The notes beneath the pieces were generated by a model. The model had not been told where the DNA came from. It made no database searches and worked only from the letters and a program-made list of their open reading frames with translations. A stretch of DNA of 41,456 bases from a virus. Where the stretch lies: the IMG/VR virus record IMGVR_UViG_3300027852_000079, positions 1 to 41,456 of that record. The stretch is one strand, 5' to 3'. The first letter of the stretch is position 1, and each line of letters begins with the position of its first letter. A program made the translations under genes and the position numbers. Positions 30,736-39,701 of this stretch are shown one piece after another.

Positions 30736-31811
30736 GCAACCTGTCCCTCACGGCGCGGAACCAGCACCCTCGTTCCAGCGGGGTGGACACTGCCGATTAG
30801 GCCGTTTGCATCAGCAAGGATCGTCCAGTCATCAGCGGAGCCGTAGTATTCCAGCGCCAGATCGCGCAAGGTCTGTCCCTCACGGAGTTTCTCATCAGCC
30901 AGATAGTCTGATACTGCCCGATCTCTTACAGCTTCACGAGCCTCTACAGCGGCCACAGCAAGAGCCACCAGGAGGTAACTCATATCGCGACCCCAAGTGC
31001 CACCGGCAAGCAAGCTGACAACATCGTCAGTAGGTACGAGACCCAGGGGTGGAGGGTCTCCGAGGAACTGACGCATCAACGATGTCTCGCTGACAACCAC
31101 AGAAGCGTATGACGACACCCCCTGAAATTGAGACATCGGCACAAAAGGAACGCCACCGATCGCTGCGACCGAAGTGATGAGGTCCAGTGTCACTGAAGCG
31201 ATCGAGACACCAAGCGCGATCGACTGTGCCACGATATTCGGGAACAGCCCCCCTGGCATGTCAGAGAGCCCAGCGTTGAAGTCTGAGAGCGCTGTTGAGA
31301 GATCGGTTGTGTCTGTCGTCGAGTCGCTCGAAGCCGTCGCAAAGGGCGACGGAACAAACGATCCGATCTGAGACCATTCAAATGAGATCACCCATTCAAC
31401 GACGTCCAGACGATGCCAACTGGGCTCAAACCGTTTCATGACACCGCGTCTGACCTCTGGCCCCCACCTCACCTCGACGTAGTTCCCAGAGCGCCTCAGG
31501 GTGTGGAAAATGTTGACGAGGTCTTGGACAGTCGGTGTCGTACCAGGCGGTACGATCGAATCAAATCCGCTAAGGGCAACCATCGCCCTGGCTCCGATGA
31601 AGAACCGATCCTTCAATCTTCCCCTGATCTCAGCAGTCGTTTCATCAGGACCGAGGACCTGGATCGTTGCGACAGGGTTTCCAGGATAATGGGTCCTCTC
31701 TGTCCGCTGCTCTCCTGGAAGAGCCATCGGACGATAGGGAAGAGCCCGGTCGCTCAATTCCACAGAGCGCCTTGAGCCTGTGAGTTCCTCTATAATGAAG
31801 GGCTCTGTCAT
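30732..31811 (-). CDS. Baseplate/tail protein with C-terminal LysM-like domain
   Basis: 359 residues. The N-terminal part has RFEPSWHRLDVVEWVISFEW, like the region of hub-associated tail proteins. The C-terminus, EGQTLRDLALEYYGSADDWT with ILADANGL...GTRVLVP, is a LysM-like domain (about 313-355), as in phage baseplate gp53/gpX proteins. It follows the leftward promoter at 31958-31986 with a 140-base leader and is the first gene of its transcript; GGAG precedes the ATG. Confidence 0.75.
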   Translation of the reverse strand: MTEPFIIEELTGSRRSVELSDRALPYRPMALPGEQRTERTHYPGNPVATIQVLGPDETTAEIRGRLKDRFFIGARAMVALSGFDSIVPPGTTPTVQDLVNIFHTLRRSGNYVEVRWGPEVRRGVMKRFEPSWHRLDVVEWVISFEWSQIGSFVPSPFATASSDSTTDTTDLSTALSDFNAGLSDMPGGLFPNIVAQSIALGVSIASVTLDLITSVAAIGGVPFVPMSQFQGVSSYASVVVSETSLMRQFLGDPPPLGLVPTDDVVSLLAGGTWGRDMSYLLVALAVAAVEAREAVRDRAVSDYLADEKLREGQTLRDLALEYYGSADDWTILADANGLIGSVHPAGTRVLVPRREGQVA

Positions 31812-31868
31812 AAATGGAGAATAGCACGTTGTCTCTATCCCACACTTGTCACTGAGTCCTGATGGAAC

Positions 31869-31887
31869 CGTTCACTCCAGGTGAACG
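31869..31887. promoter_or_regulatory. 19-bp palindromic operator-like site, copy A
   Basis: CGTTCACTCCAGGTGAACG. The stem extends one more pair (CCGTTCAC/GTGAACGG, 31868-31888). 15 of 19 bases match copy B at 31994-32012. The two sites flank the candidate promoter. Confidence 0.5.
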
Positions 31888-31957
31888 GCTGTGATGGTCA
31901 AGGAGTGCTGGGTACTATCCCGGGATTTGGGCTATATCTCGGCCGTAAGTGCCTTGA

Positions 31958-31986
31958 ATCATATGCCACGGGAAAACACTGGTAAA
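31958..31986 (-). promoter_or_regulatory. Candidate leftward promoter of the hub/baseplate transcript
   Basis: On the minus strand TTTACC (31986-31981), 17 bases, then TATGAT (31963-31958). The -10 is the same as that of the candidate rightward promoter at 11966. Transcription would start near 31951, giving a 140-base leader. Two copies of the 19-bp palindrome lie on either side. Confidence 0.5.
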
Positions 31987-31993
31987 ATGTAGG

Positions 31994-32012
31994 CGTTCAG
32001 CTGAGGTGAACG
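31994..32012. promoter_or_regulatory. 19-bp palindromic operator-like site, copy B
   Basis: CGTTCAGCTGAGGTGAACG, eight bases upstream of the -35 of the candidate promoter and just downstream of the tape-measure stop. It shares CGTTCA and TGAACG with copy A at the same spacing. No T-run follows it leftward, so a terminator role is less likely than an operator role. Confidence 0.5.
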
Positions 32013-32025
32013 GATTGACCTACCT

Positions 32026-34170
32026 CTACCTGGTCAAGGGATTTACAAACGATGTCTGTGTGCGAACGACAGCTTCACGAGACATCCCCTCAACAAAGTC
32101 AAGCCAAATTCGATCGGGATTGGCTTGCCTGAATTCCTGGCGAACGTTGATCGTCGAACCTCTCATATCAACGTTTGTTGATGGTCGCTCAGGAGGCGCC
32201 CCACCTGTCCCGGTCGTTCCCCATTCAGATGTGGCTCTTGGACGTCTGAATGCTTCCTGTAGTTGATCCCACCATGACCCGGCTGGCCCTGGCTCCGCTG
32301 GCTCTCCACCTGCTATGGAGAATTGCTCCATATTCAGACTGGGGACATTGAGGCCAAGCGAAGAGACAATCTCTGCTATAATGCGAAAAAGTTGACTGAT
32401 GAAATCAGCGATTGCCCGTGATGCGGCGAGCAGATTGATCGCAAACTGGTGCATCGGTGGAACTATCCGATCCGTCAACCATCCAAGAATTCCAGCAACG
32501 ACCCTCGCAGTGCTACCTAGCCCCCTCAGTGTTCCAGACAGCGAAGCAAGCCCTGGGATGATTACAGTTGCGATCATTGAGCCAAGAACAACCAAGAAAG
32601 GCTCAATAAATTCCCAAGCCGCCACGAGAAGCACCCAGAAATCTGAAGCTGCACTTCTCAAATCTGCCATGACCGGCTCGAGTGCCGCCCAGATATGAGA
32701 TCCAACCCTCTGGAAGGTAGCGTACACCGTAGCTCCGAGAGTGAAGATGGCAGCTCCAACTCCAATAACGATTGGGATAATCCAGGACAGAGCTGCACCT
32801 GCTGCTGCAATGACGGCTGAGAGTGCTCCCCCGCCAGCTGCTGCTGCGGCTCCCCCTCCACCAGCTGCTGCAGCTCCCCCTCCTATCCCAAGCATACCAG
32901 CCAGTCCTGAAAGGCCGCTGATAGCCGATAGTGCCCCACCAAAAGCCATGAACATTGGCCCGACGATCTTCGATATTACAGTGACAGCGACAATCCCCTT
33001 AGCGATTGCTTTCATTGCTGGCATGAGCTCCCGGACCCTAGCGATCATGGAGTCAATCCTGATAACGATATTATCCATGTTCTCGCCAATGGTCGTGAAA
33101 ACACGATGGACCCGATCAATGACATCAGTGAGGACATTCCCAACGGATGCACCTAGGTATTCCATGACGTTTTCCAGGTTGTCTCTGTAACGGAGCAACC
33201 AGTCATTCACTCCTCTCAAGGCATCCCTGACTACTACAAATGCAGGACCACCGAAGATCCTTGAAAAGTTCTGCATGATATCTGAAAAAGCACTCGTGAC
33301 ACCGATCCATGTCGATCCAAAGGCTTCTGCGGCTGGACCACCAAGGCGCTCGAAGATGTCCATGAGACGAGCTGCAGCTTGTGCTGGTTCTTCAAGGGCC
33401 ATCTCGTTCCACTCCCGAGTTGACTCGGTGATCATCCTCATTGATCTAAGAAGTCTGAACGTCTTGACGTCTGTCCCAGCAACACCAGACGCCATCATGC
33501 TGATATCACGCCCAACCTGCGGAAGATCGATCCTGAGGGCTTGGGCCACACTCAGGGTGTTCTGTGACATCCTGAGGATATCGTTCATGGCGACCCCAGC
33601 GTTTCTCATGGGACCATAAGCCATCGTGAAAACATCAGCGACTTCCTGAGCTGTACCAGGTGATTCGATAGCGATGTTCTGGATCTCACGATACAAACCA
33701 TGCGCTTCTTGTCGGGCTCGACCAAAACTGAAACCCTCAACTTCAGACATGATCGTTCCGAGAGACAGGGTCAGCGTCTCAACAGTCGAGTTGGCCTGAC
33801 CAGCATATTGAACGAAGTCCCGCAAGACATTGGTGACAGCTCGTACCCCTAGATAGGTCCCTGCCATGGCTGTTAGACCACCAACAACCCTCCCGATCCC
33901 AAGAGAGCTCCCCCTCAGCCGACCACCCAAACCACTAAAGGCCCCTGAAATAGCATTGAGAGATGAACGTGCCCTGGACTTCGCTCGCTCGAAATCTCGG
34001 GCAACCTTGGCAGCTGCCCTCTCAGCTGATTTTTCCACCTTCTTGGCTGAAGCTGCAGCCTTATCAAGCTCCTTCTTGAATTGCTTGATTTCCTTTTCTG
34101 CTTTTTTCGTTTCTTTGGTGAGCTTTTTCGCATCAAGGGTGAGCTCAGCCTTCACATCATAATCAGCCAT
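32026..34170 (-). CDS. Tail tape measure protein
   Basis: 714 residues. A basic coiled-coil N-terminus (KKLTKETKKAEKEIKQFKKE) is followed by the tape-measure conserved region (GAFSGLGGRLRG, AGQANSTVETLTLSLGTIMS, TAQEVADVFTMAYGPMRNAG), then several hydrophobic segments at about 390-500 (MLGIGGG and Ala/Gly runs, IIPIVIGVGAAIFTLGATVY) and a Ser/Gly/Pro-rich end. Tape measures set tail length at about 1.5 angstrom per residue, which would give a tail near 100 nm. Its place after the chaperone and before the baseplate genes fits. Confidence 0.9.
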   Translation of the reverse strand: MADYDVKAELTLDAKKLTKETKKAEKEIKQFKKELDKAAASAKKVEKSAERAAAKVARDFERAKSRARSSLNAISGAFSGLGGRLRGSSLGIGRVVGGLTAMAGTYLGVRAVTNVLRDFVQYAGQANSTVETLTLSLGTIMSEVEGFSFGRARQEAHGLYREIQNIAIESPGTAQEVADVFTMAYGPMRNAGVAMNDILRMSQNTLSVAQALRIDLPQVGRDISMMASGVAGTDVKTFRLLRSMRMITESTREWNEMALEEPAQAAARLMDIFERLGGPAAEAFGSTWIGVTSAFSDIMQNFSRIFGGPAFVVVRDALRGVNDWLLRYRDNLENVMEYLGASVGNVLTDVIDRVHRVFTTIGENMDNIVIRIDSMIARVRELMPAMKAIAKGIVAVTVISKIVGPMFMAFGGALSAISGLSGLAGMLGIGGGAAAAGGGGAAAAAGGGALSAVIAAAGAALSWIIPIVIGVGAAIFTLGATVYATFQRVGSHIWAALEPVMADLRSAASDFWVLLVAAWEFIEPFLVVLGSMIATVIIPGLASLSGTLRGLGSTARVVAGILGWLTDRIVPPMHQFAINLLAASRAIADFISQLFRIIAEIVSSLGLNVPSLNMEQFSIAGGEPAEPGPAGSWWDQLQEAFRRPRATSEWGTTGTGGAPPERPSTNVDMRGSTINVRQEFRQANPDRIWLDFVEGMSREAVVRTQTSFVNPLTR

Positions 34171-34176
34171 GGCTCA

Positions 34177-34497
34177 TTATCTCCAAGGCCAATTAGCTGG
34201 CCCAGCTGTTGGCCCCCACAAAGGTTGATATGCCGATCTCGTGCCAACCCTTATGAGAATAGTCACTCCTCGACGGACAACAACAGGATCAGGAATGGCG
34301 CGACCATCAACGAGACGCCCACCAACAATGCGTTTCTTGAGGTCTTCAAAGGCCGCAGTCAGGGCTCTCGCTGTAGCCTCAGAACCACCACGATCGGGAT
34401 GTCCATCAAACATCTTCTTTCTGCAAGCTCGACAGAGGTCTTCAGCGGTGTCTCCTGGCTTCACACCAAGCAGTTCCCAAGGGTCTGAAGTGTTCAT
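34177..34497 (-). CDS. J-domain (DnaJ-type) protein inside the tail cassette
   Basis: 106 residues. DPWELLGVKPGDTAEDLCRA followed by KKMFDGHPDRGGSEATARAL is a J-domain with the HPD motif at residues 33-35. The C-terminal half is beta-rich and ends in PLWGPTAGPANWPWR. J-domain proteins stimulate Hsp70/DnaK. Between tail assembly chaperone and tape measure genes, it may bring host DnaK to tape-measure or tail assembly. It does not look like a regulator. No good ribosome-binding site is visible. Confidence 0.75.
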   Translation of the reverse strand: MNTSDPWELLGVKPGDTAEDLCRACRKKMFDGHPDRGGSEATARALTAAFEDLKKRIVGGRLVDGRAIPDPVVVRRGVTILIRVGTRSAYQPLWGPTAGPANWPWR

Positions 34498-34617
34498 AGC
34501 TCAAATATATCACTTGTTGGCGCCAGAATCGCCCCTGAGGGCTCTTGTGGTTCACTGTTGGATATTGGGACGTCCGGAGCAAACGTCGCTTAGGAGGGCT
34601 CTCAGAGGCCTTTGCGA

Positions 34618-34935
34618 CTATCGTTTGAAGGTGGGGGCTCCGAGTTCCCTTCCGCCATCTTCCCTGTCCACGATGTAAACACCAGGAACAAAGGTGAGGG
34701 CTTCAGCGACAGCGTATGACCCATCCGGGTTGCGTTGTTGAGTCGTCACCTGCACAACACAACCAGCCCCACCCCTGATCTGCATAGCCTTCGTGCTCTT
34801 CATCCAACCCTCGCTTTCGGAGCTGGCCTTGCTAAGGAGATGGAACATATCGCCATATCCAAACACCTCAAGATCCCTCACGGTTCTCTTTGCTTTGTTG
34901 GCATCGCTGTTATTGAGTGTTTTCGGGATGGTCAT
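34618..34935 (-). CDS. Small late protein between chaperone and J-domain genes
   Basis: 105 residues from ATG 34935 behind AAAGGA; a TTG at 34944 is another start. The sequence KSTKAMQIRGGAGCVVQVTT and YAVAEALTFVPGVYIV is beta-rich. Not recognised. Same transcript as the tail cassette. Confidence 0.6.
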   Translation of the reverse strand: MTIPKTLNNSDANKAKRTVRDLEVFGYGDMFHLLSKASSESEGWMKSTKAMQIRGGAGCVVQVTTQQRNPDGSYAVAEALTFVPGVYIVDREDGGRELGAPTFKR

Positions 34936-34949
34936 TTTTTTCAATCCTT

Positions 34950-35258
34950 TCAGTCCTCAAAAGTTTCTATTGGTAGACCAGATGCTTTTTTCTCTTCTTC
35001 GAGCAACTTTGCAAGAGCCTTCAGATACTGCCGACGCTCCCAGGTCGGCAAATTCATGGCTCTGTCATATCCGGATCGTCCGTATCTCGTCATGAAAGCT
35101 ACTCTTCCGAAGATGTCCTCAACGAGGTTTGGTCGCCACTCTTCCCAGTAACGAATAACCTCAAGCCAAAAAAGACAAACAAAAAAACCATCTTCCGCGT
35201 TTGGCTTTCTCAGTTCTGGATCACCTTCGCTGCGGATAGGGAGCGCGCCATAAAACCC
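34950..35258 (-). CDS. -1 frame extension of the tail assembly chaperone (GT-type product)
   Basis: After the slippery heptamer at 35258-35252 the -1 frame is open for 100 codons (YGALPIRSEGDPELRKPN... LEVIRYWEEWRPNLVED..., NLPTWERRQYLKALAKLLEE) to TGA at 34952-34950. An in-frame TGA in the -1 frame lies two codons before the slip site, so no long independent frame extends upstream. The first ATG (RVAFMTRYGRSG) is 53 codons in. The predicted fusion is 166 + 100 = 266 residues, as lambda gpG/gpGT and many others. Confidence 0.7.
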   Translation of the reverse strand, partial: GFYGALPIRSEGDPELRKPNAEDGFFVCLFWLEVIRYWEEWRPNLVEDIFGRVAFMTRYGRSGYDRAMNLPTWERRQYLKALAKLLEEEKKASGLPIETFED

Positions 35259-35749
35259 GCGCCTTCACCCGAACAATAGGTCATGTAGGCAATTCCGACG
35301 GTCAACCGACCATTGGTCCGGAAAAGTTCCCACAGAGTTCTGCGTTCGTCGGTTGTGAGAAGGCGACCATTGAGCGTCCTCAGCGCCTCTTTCCCGAACG
35401 CAACAGAGAGCGCCTGTTGAGAAATCGAGAATTCCTCAGGTCTCTCACCCTGCTCGTTTCCCACAGACACGTTGATACCGCCTGCGGCCTGATAGGCTCG
35501 AAGTTCCTGAGCACTATCCAGCTCTTCGATTCCGATCTTGACTTGCTCTGTCAAAACCCCTTCCAGGCATTGGGCAGGCCAGATCGGGAACTCAACAAGC
35601 GTTCGTGGAAGACCCTTGGCATCTTCACCACTTGATGAGGATACCCTCGCCATGATCCTATCGATCTCAGTCGGGCTGTAAGAAGGTTCCGCTTCCTTGA
35701 CCTCTTCCTTGGGTGATTGTTCTGAACGTGGCAGATGATGTTGTCCCAT
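35210..35749 (-). CDS. Tail assembly chaperone, zero-frame product
   Basis: 179 residues behind GAGGATAG. Charged N-terminus, then SPTEIDRIMARVSSS, LVEFPIWPAQCLEGVL, and FGKEALRTLNGRLLTTDERR. The place between tube and tape-measure genes, the size, and the overlapping -1 frame extension identify it as the tail assembly chaperone, which holds the tape measure before tube polymerization. The sequence itself is not strongly diagnostic. Confidence 0.7.
   Translation of the reverse strand: MGQHHLPRSEQSPKEEVKEAEPSYSPTEIDRIMARVSSSSGEDAKGLPRTLVEFPIWPAQCLEGVLTEQVKIGIEELDSAQELRAYQAAGGINVSVGNEQGERPEEFSISQQALSVAFGKEALRTLNGRLLTTDERRTLWELFRTNGRLTVGIAYMTYCSGEGAGFMARSLSAAKVIQN
35252..35258 (-). promoter_or_regulatory. 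Predicted -1 programmed frameshift site GGGTTTT
   Basis: In the chaperone's zero frame the codons are G GGT TTT, which is an ideal XXXYYYZ heptamer. Both tRNAs can re-pair at GGG TTT. It lies 40 bases before the zero-frame stop (35212-35210). Confidence 0.65.
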
Positions 35750-35857
35750 TTTCTATCCTCGTGTGTGAGAGGGTTGTGTGAGGTGCCCGGGCTCAAGCGG
35801 TCACACGCAGGGAAGGAGACTTGCCCCACCACAAGTGCCCGAGCATGCAAAGCGACT

Positions 35858-36289
35858 TTATGCCGCGATGATCTGATAGTCGTCTGAGGAACCTTCGAGC
35901 GGGAATGTCACATATTCGGCTTTGCCACCGATCCCTATCTCAAGGTTACCAAACTTGCAGTCTGGAAGGATGACCCTCCGGTTTCCGTCTGGGAAACGAA
36001 GAGTCGTAACGATCTGGATAGAGTCTGTGATCGTCCCTCTCGTGATCTGATTGATCCGATCCACGAGATCGAGGATCTTCGCTTGCCTTGAATGGGCCGT
36101 CAGCTTGAACGAGCAACCCTTGAAGTCGTCGTCCTTCTGCTCGGTGGTCTGTCCCAGATAGCCTTCAGACTGAACGTCTCGCTCGAAGGTGACGGTCATG
36201 TCCTTGACATCTGTGAACTCGTCTCTGACGCCTGTGATGGCGCTGACGACGTTGACCGATGTTTGCTGTCCTTTGAGTTTACGTGCCAC
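35858..36289 (-). CDS. Tail tube protein
   Basis: 143 residues from a GTG at 36289 behind GGAGG. The pattern of SVNVVSAITGVRDEFTDVKD, VTFERDVQSEGYLGQTTEQK, and the IQIVTTLRFPDGNRRVILPD strand repeats fit contractile-tail tube proteins (gp19/FII-like). It follows the sheath gene, as in all such cassettes. Confidence 0.8.
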   Translation of the reverse strand: MARKLKGQQTSVNVVSAITGVRDEFTDVKDMTVTFERDVQSEGYLGQTTEQKDDDFKGCSFKLTAHSRQAKILDLVDRINQITRGTITDSIQIVTTLRFPDGNRRVILPDCKFGNLEIGIGGKAEYVTFPLEGSSDDYQIIAA

Positions 36290-36302
36290 GGTTCAACCTC
36301 CT

Positions 36303-38495
36303 CTACGCCGCTTCGGCGATGACAACGCCTTCCCCTACTTCGCTGTCAATAATTAGTGTGTCCATCGATGAGAGCATCCTGATCCTGACCTTCCAGGAGA
36401 AGATCCCGAGGGCTTCGTAATCAGGATGTGAATCGGTATTTTCCTCGATCTCATAAGCGCTGATTCGCTGGGAGTTTGGGTCCTTCCGAGACAGCCACTG
36501 CTCAAGCAAGCCGACCATGGAAGACAATGCTCCGGCCCTTCTGGCGTCCGATCCAAGCTTCTTGGAATAGGGCTCCAGCAAGAGGCCCAAAGAGTCCTGG
36601 GAATAGTCGGCAAACGCCCGACGCTTCTGGGTGGTTCTCCCTGCTGTCAGGTCGGTTGTCACGTCGCTCTGGAAGGTCAGTGACCCACCACGCTCCACCT
36701 TTGGTACACAAAGCCCAGCGTCCTTGAAGGCGGTGTACAGGGCTGCGTTATAGGTCTCGGTGACCACCTCGAGACCGTCAAGGAAGGTCAGGAGACCAGT
36801 GTCCTGGCCGATGTTCTGTTCGGGATTCAGGGCCGTCCTGAGATATGCCAGTGGTCCATCACCCCGGATCGTGATCTGCCCATCAGCCGTGAAGCCGACT
36901 CCACCTGCGGTCCCAAGCGAGGCGATCTCAGGGATGGTCTGGAGAAAACCCCTGTGGGTATAGAACACCCGATCGGAGCGGAAGTTGTCCACTTGAGTGA
37001 TCGCCGTTGCTGCAGCCAGACCAAGCGCTGACCCTGTGATGAACTTCCGTCCGAAGCTACCCGAATTGGAAGCATCGATAGCGTTTTGACGACCCTGTCG
37101 AACGATGTTATCTGAGCGTCTCGCACACAGAGAGACGTTGACCTCTCTGGCAGCGCTCTCAGGGTCAAGAGATGAATCCCAGGCGTCTGCATACCTAGCG
37201 TCCACCTGAGCCTCTGTGAGGGCTGCTGTGAGGTTGCTTGGGTTCGTGACCTCAACCATTCTCCCGGTTGGGAGATCAACAAGAGTCGTCACGGTTCCAC
37301 CAGCGGCTCCTCCGAGCGTCCCAACGTCATTCCCTGGTCTGACCTCGACATCCTGGGTCGCGTCATTTGGGTCTGCTACGGTACCCTCTGGCCATGTGAT
37401 CGTCCTCATGACCGTCCACTCGTCACCACCGGCGTTCTGAACTCTGGTACCGGCAAGAACTGAGAAAGCATCACCAACGTTGGCGGTGACGGGCGTCCCT
37501 GTCGTGAATCCCATGGAAGTCGCTGGTGTCCCGACAACATCGTCAACTTGCACGGTACCGCTTGATGAGCCCGTCCGATAGACAACGACTTGACCAGTGA
37601 CAGCGTCAACCTGAGCCTTACCATTGATGGCAAGAACAGCAGCAGACTCAATCAGAACGACCATTTCAGCGCCGGTAATATCGTCGACATTGGCAACGTT
37701 TCCGGTGCCAGGTGTGGTGGCTGCAGCATGCCCGATGGCTGCCAGAGCACCAACTGTGACGTCTCTGAGGGTGAGACCCCCACCGGTTCCGGCTTGGATG
37801 CCGACCAAATCGATCTCACCAGCATTGACGGCGGCACAGGTATAGCCCATGAATGCGTTGATTCGAGCTACAACTTGCGCAGCTGTCTGGTCTCCGACCT
37901 GGAAGGTGACAATCACCTCTGGAAGGGCATCCACTTGAATGCCGATCTGCTCGCCACCAACAAACGCTGTTGGTCCGGGAGCAAAGCCAGCACCTGGAAC
38001 GGTGGCCACAACCGCTGAAAGAGCCGTTGAGTTTGCAGGCCCACCTGAGTCAGTCGTCACAGACATCTGATCGCCGTCTGCGAGGGCAAATGTCTGTGAA
38101 TCGCTCCTGAGAGCCGCGGCAAGAGTAAACCGGACATCACCGACTGAGGTGTCAACTCTGACGATGATACGCCGTGGTGGCTGCAAGCCCTGAAGCTTGA
38201 TCCAACCATTGCCGTTCCAGCTTTCGGTCAGATGGATTCGAGCACAGGGGTTCTGGTGGAGAAGCGACCCGTAGGTGTATCCAAATCCACCGAACCTCGT
38301 CTCAAGATCTTCATCACCGAAGATCTCTGTCGGAGTCTCGAAGTCTCCATCTTCAAACTCGGCAACGCACATCAGCACGCCGTTTCCGGCACCCTGAGAA
38401 GGAGTGCTAGGTGTTCTGTCGATGAGCCAGATTTGTTCCAGGGCTGTGAGCTGCTCGACTGTCGGGCTATCTGTTGACCGAACTACAAACGGCAT
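36303..38495 (-). CDS. Tail sheath protein, long form
   Basis: 730 residues. GGPANS... insertions apart, the C-terminal part (RGDGPLAYLRTALNPEQNIG, TYNAALYTAFKDAGLCVPKV, QTTQKRRAFADYSQDSLGLL, GALSSMVGLLEQWLSRKDP) is the sheath C-terminal domain. The family is usually about 400-660 residues, and this one has extra beta domains in the middle (residues about 130-340). Of two ATGs, 38495 is preferred, 3 bases after GGAGGA. It overlaps the upstream stop as TGATG. Confidence 0.8.
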   Translation of the reverse strand: MPFVVRSTDSPTVEQLTALEQIWLIDRTPSTPSQGAGNGVLMCVAEFEDGDFETPTEIFGDEDLETRFGGFGYTYGSLLHQNPCARIHLTESWNGNGWIKLQGLQPPRRIIVRVDTSVGDVRFTLAAALRSDSQTFALADGDQMSVTTDSGGPANSTALSAVVATVPGAGFAPGPTAFVGGEQIGIQVDALPEVIVTFQVGDQTAAQVVARINAFMGYTCAAVNAGEIDLVGIQAGTGGGLTLRDVTVGALAAIGHAAATTPGTGNVANVDDITGAEMVVLIESAAVLAINGKAQVDAVTGQVVVYRTGSSSGTVQVDDVVGTPATSMGFTTGTPVTANVGDAFSVLAGTRVQNAGGDEWTVMRTITWPEGTVADPNDATQDVEVRPGNDVGTLGGAAGGTVTTLVDLPTGRMVEVTNPSNLTAALTEAQVDARYADAWDSSLDPESAAREVNVSLCARRSDNIVRQGRQNAIDASNSGSFGRKFITGSALGLAAATAITQVDNFRSDRVFYTHRGFLQTIPEIASLGTAGGVGFTADGQITIRGDGPLAYLRTALNPEQNIGQDTGLLTFLDGLEVVTETYNAALYTAFKDAGLCVPKVERGGSLTFQSDVTTDLTAGRTTQKRRAFADYSQDSLGLLLEPYSKKLGSDARRAGALSSMVGLLEQWLSRKDPNSQRISAYEIEENTDSHPDYEALGIFSWKVRIRMLSSMDTLIIDSEVGEGVVIAEAA

Positions 38496-39208
38496 CATTC
38501 CTCCAGTTGCTCGTCATATGGCCCGGGATCGACCGGGTCATGCACACAAGCAACGGCTCTGATTGACTGAATAAGCGTTGCTCGCCTTAGCGAGACAATA
38601 GCACAGTTTGCTGCAACAACGCATCTCAGACGACGCTCGTTGCGTTGAGAGAACATCCCTGAATCATCAAAGCGAGTCTTTCCTATCGCAAACTCACATG
38701 ATTGACCAAAATACAGATCAGGACCCTCCACCACGATAGCCGAGCGTCCCTCTTCCGGCGAGAACATCGATGAGAGAGCTCCCTCTATTGCTTGCCTATC
38801 GGGGTCCTTGTCTGCCCAGAAATCGACTTGGAAGACGGTTTCTGCTTCCCCTGTGACCCAGAGACACGTCTGAGGTGGTTCACCCGTCCACCCAACCATG
38901 TGATCAAACGATCCAAGGGTATCCTCCAAGGGAGTCGGGCTGATGCATTGATCGTGATCGGTTGAATCAACTTCCCCGATAGAGGCGCAAGGATAGTCCA
39001 ACTTTTCCTCAGGACGGGGGAAGTGGTCCAGAACCTTGTTCAGATGGAAGTCACTGTCGCGTGGGTCTGAGCCACCATCAACACTGAATTTGATGGTCAT
39101 GAGGTATGCGGCAAGCGCCTCTCTCATTGCCACTGTCGGCCCCATTTTACCAGGGAAGGCCTCTGGCATTGAAGGAACGCCCGACCGGACGATGTCACCA
39201 ACGGCCAT
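38495..39208 (-). CDS. Probable tail terminator or head-tail connector protein
   Basis: 237 residues. The sequence LAAYLMTIKFSVDGGSDPRD, FPRPEEKLDYPCASIGEV and QVDFWADKDPDRQAIEGALS resembles tail-terminator-type proteins (parts of each side of the sheath). Position directly before the sheath gene, after the HK97 gp10-like gene, fits. The function is inferred from context. Confidence 0.55.
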   Translation of the reverse strand: MAVGDIVRSGVPSMPEAFPGKMGPTVAMREALAAYLMTIKFSVDGGSDPRDSDFHLNKVLDHFPRPEEKLDYPCASIGEVDSTDHDQCISPTPLEDTLGSFDHMVGWTGEPPQTCLWVTGEAETVFQVDFWADKDPDRQAIEGALSSMFSPEEGRSAIVVEGPDLYFGQSCEFAIGKTRFDDSGMFSQRNERRLRCVVAANCAIVSLRRATLIQSIRAVACVHDPVDPGPYDEQLEE

Positions 39209-39212
39209 GATT

Positions 39213-39701
39213 CTATTTTACACCGATCTCTCGAAGTTCAGCGACAATCTCTTGCTTGATAATTTTCTGGCGCTTGAATTCCTTGATCGCTCTGGCCATA
39301 AAGTGTCGCGGCTTGATACCCTGCTTATTCATCTTCCTGGCAATCCTGAGCGCGATCTCCATGGCCTCTTCCGGGCTATCAGCCAAGCCCTTTCGATAAG
39401 CCCAATCTGCCAGGGGCTGTAGAGGCGGAAAGTGAGGACGGGCTCCGTATTCCATGAAAGCAGCATGGGGCGCGTCTGCAGACACGATCGCCCCCTTCGG
39501 TGTCGGAGTAGTCTTCACTGATCGGGTGAGCTCACCGGTGTCTTCCGGGGCATAGGGTTGGGTATTCTTGATGGAGTCAACAACCATGCCCTCGAGACGA
39601 TATGCTGCAGACTGTAACCCTCGCAAAGCAGCTTCCTCGGCTTCTTCGCCCATTTTCCCGATATCAGCTGCGAAGCGCCCTATGCTCACTTTTTTTGCCA
39701 C
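39213..39701 (-). CDS. HK97 gp10-like head-tail/tail completion protein
   Basis: 162 residues from a GTG at 39701. TQPYAPEDTGELTRSVKTTP, VSADAPHAAFMEYGARPHF, and KPRHFMARAIKEFKRQK are the hallmarks of HK97 gp10-like proteins (APxDTGxLxxS...YxxxxEFGTxxxxxxPFLxPA). Confidence 0.85.
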   Translation of the reverse strand: MAKKVSIGRFAADIGKMGEEAEEAALRGLQSAAYRLEGMVVDSIKNTQPYAPEDTGELTRSVKTTPTPKGAIVSADAPHAAFMEYGARPHFPPLQPLADWAYRKGLADSPEEAMEIALRIARKMNKQGIKPRHFMARAIKEFKRQKIIKQEIVAELREIGVK

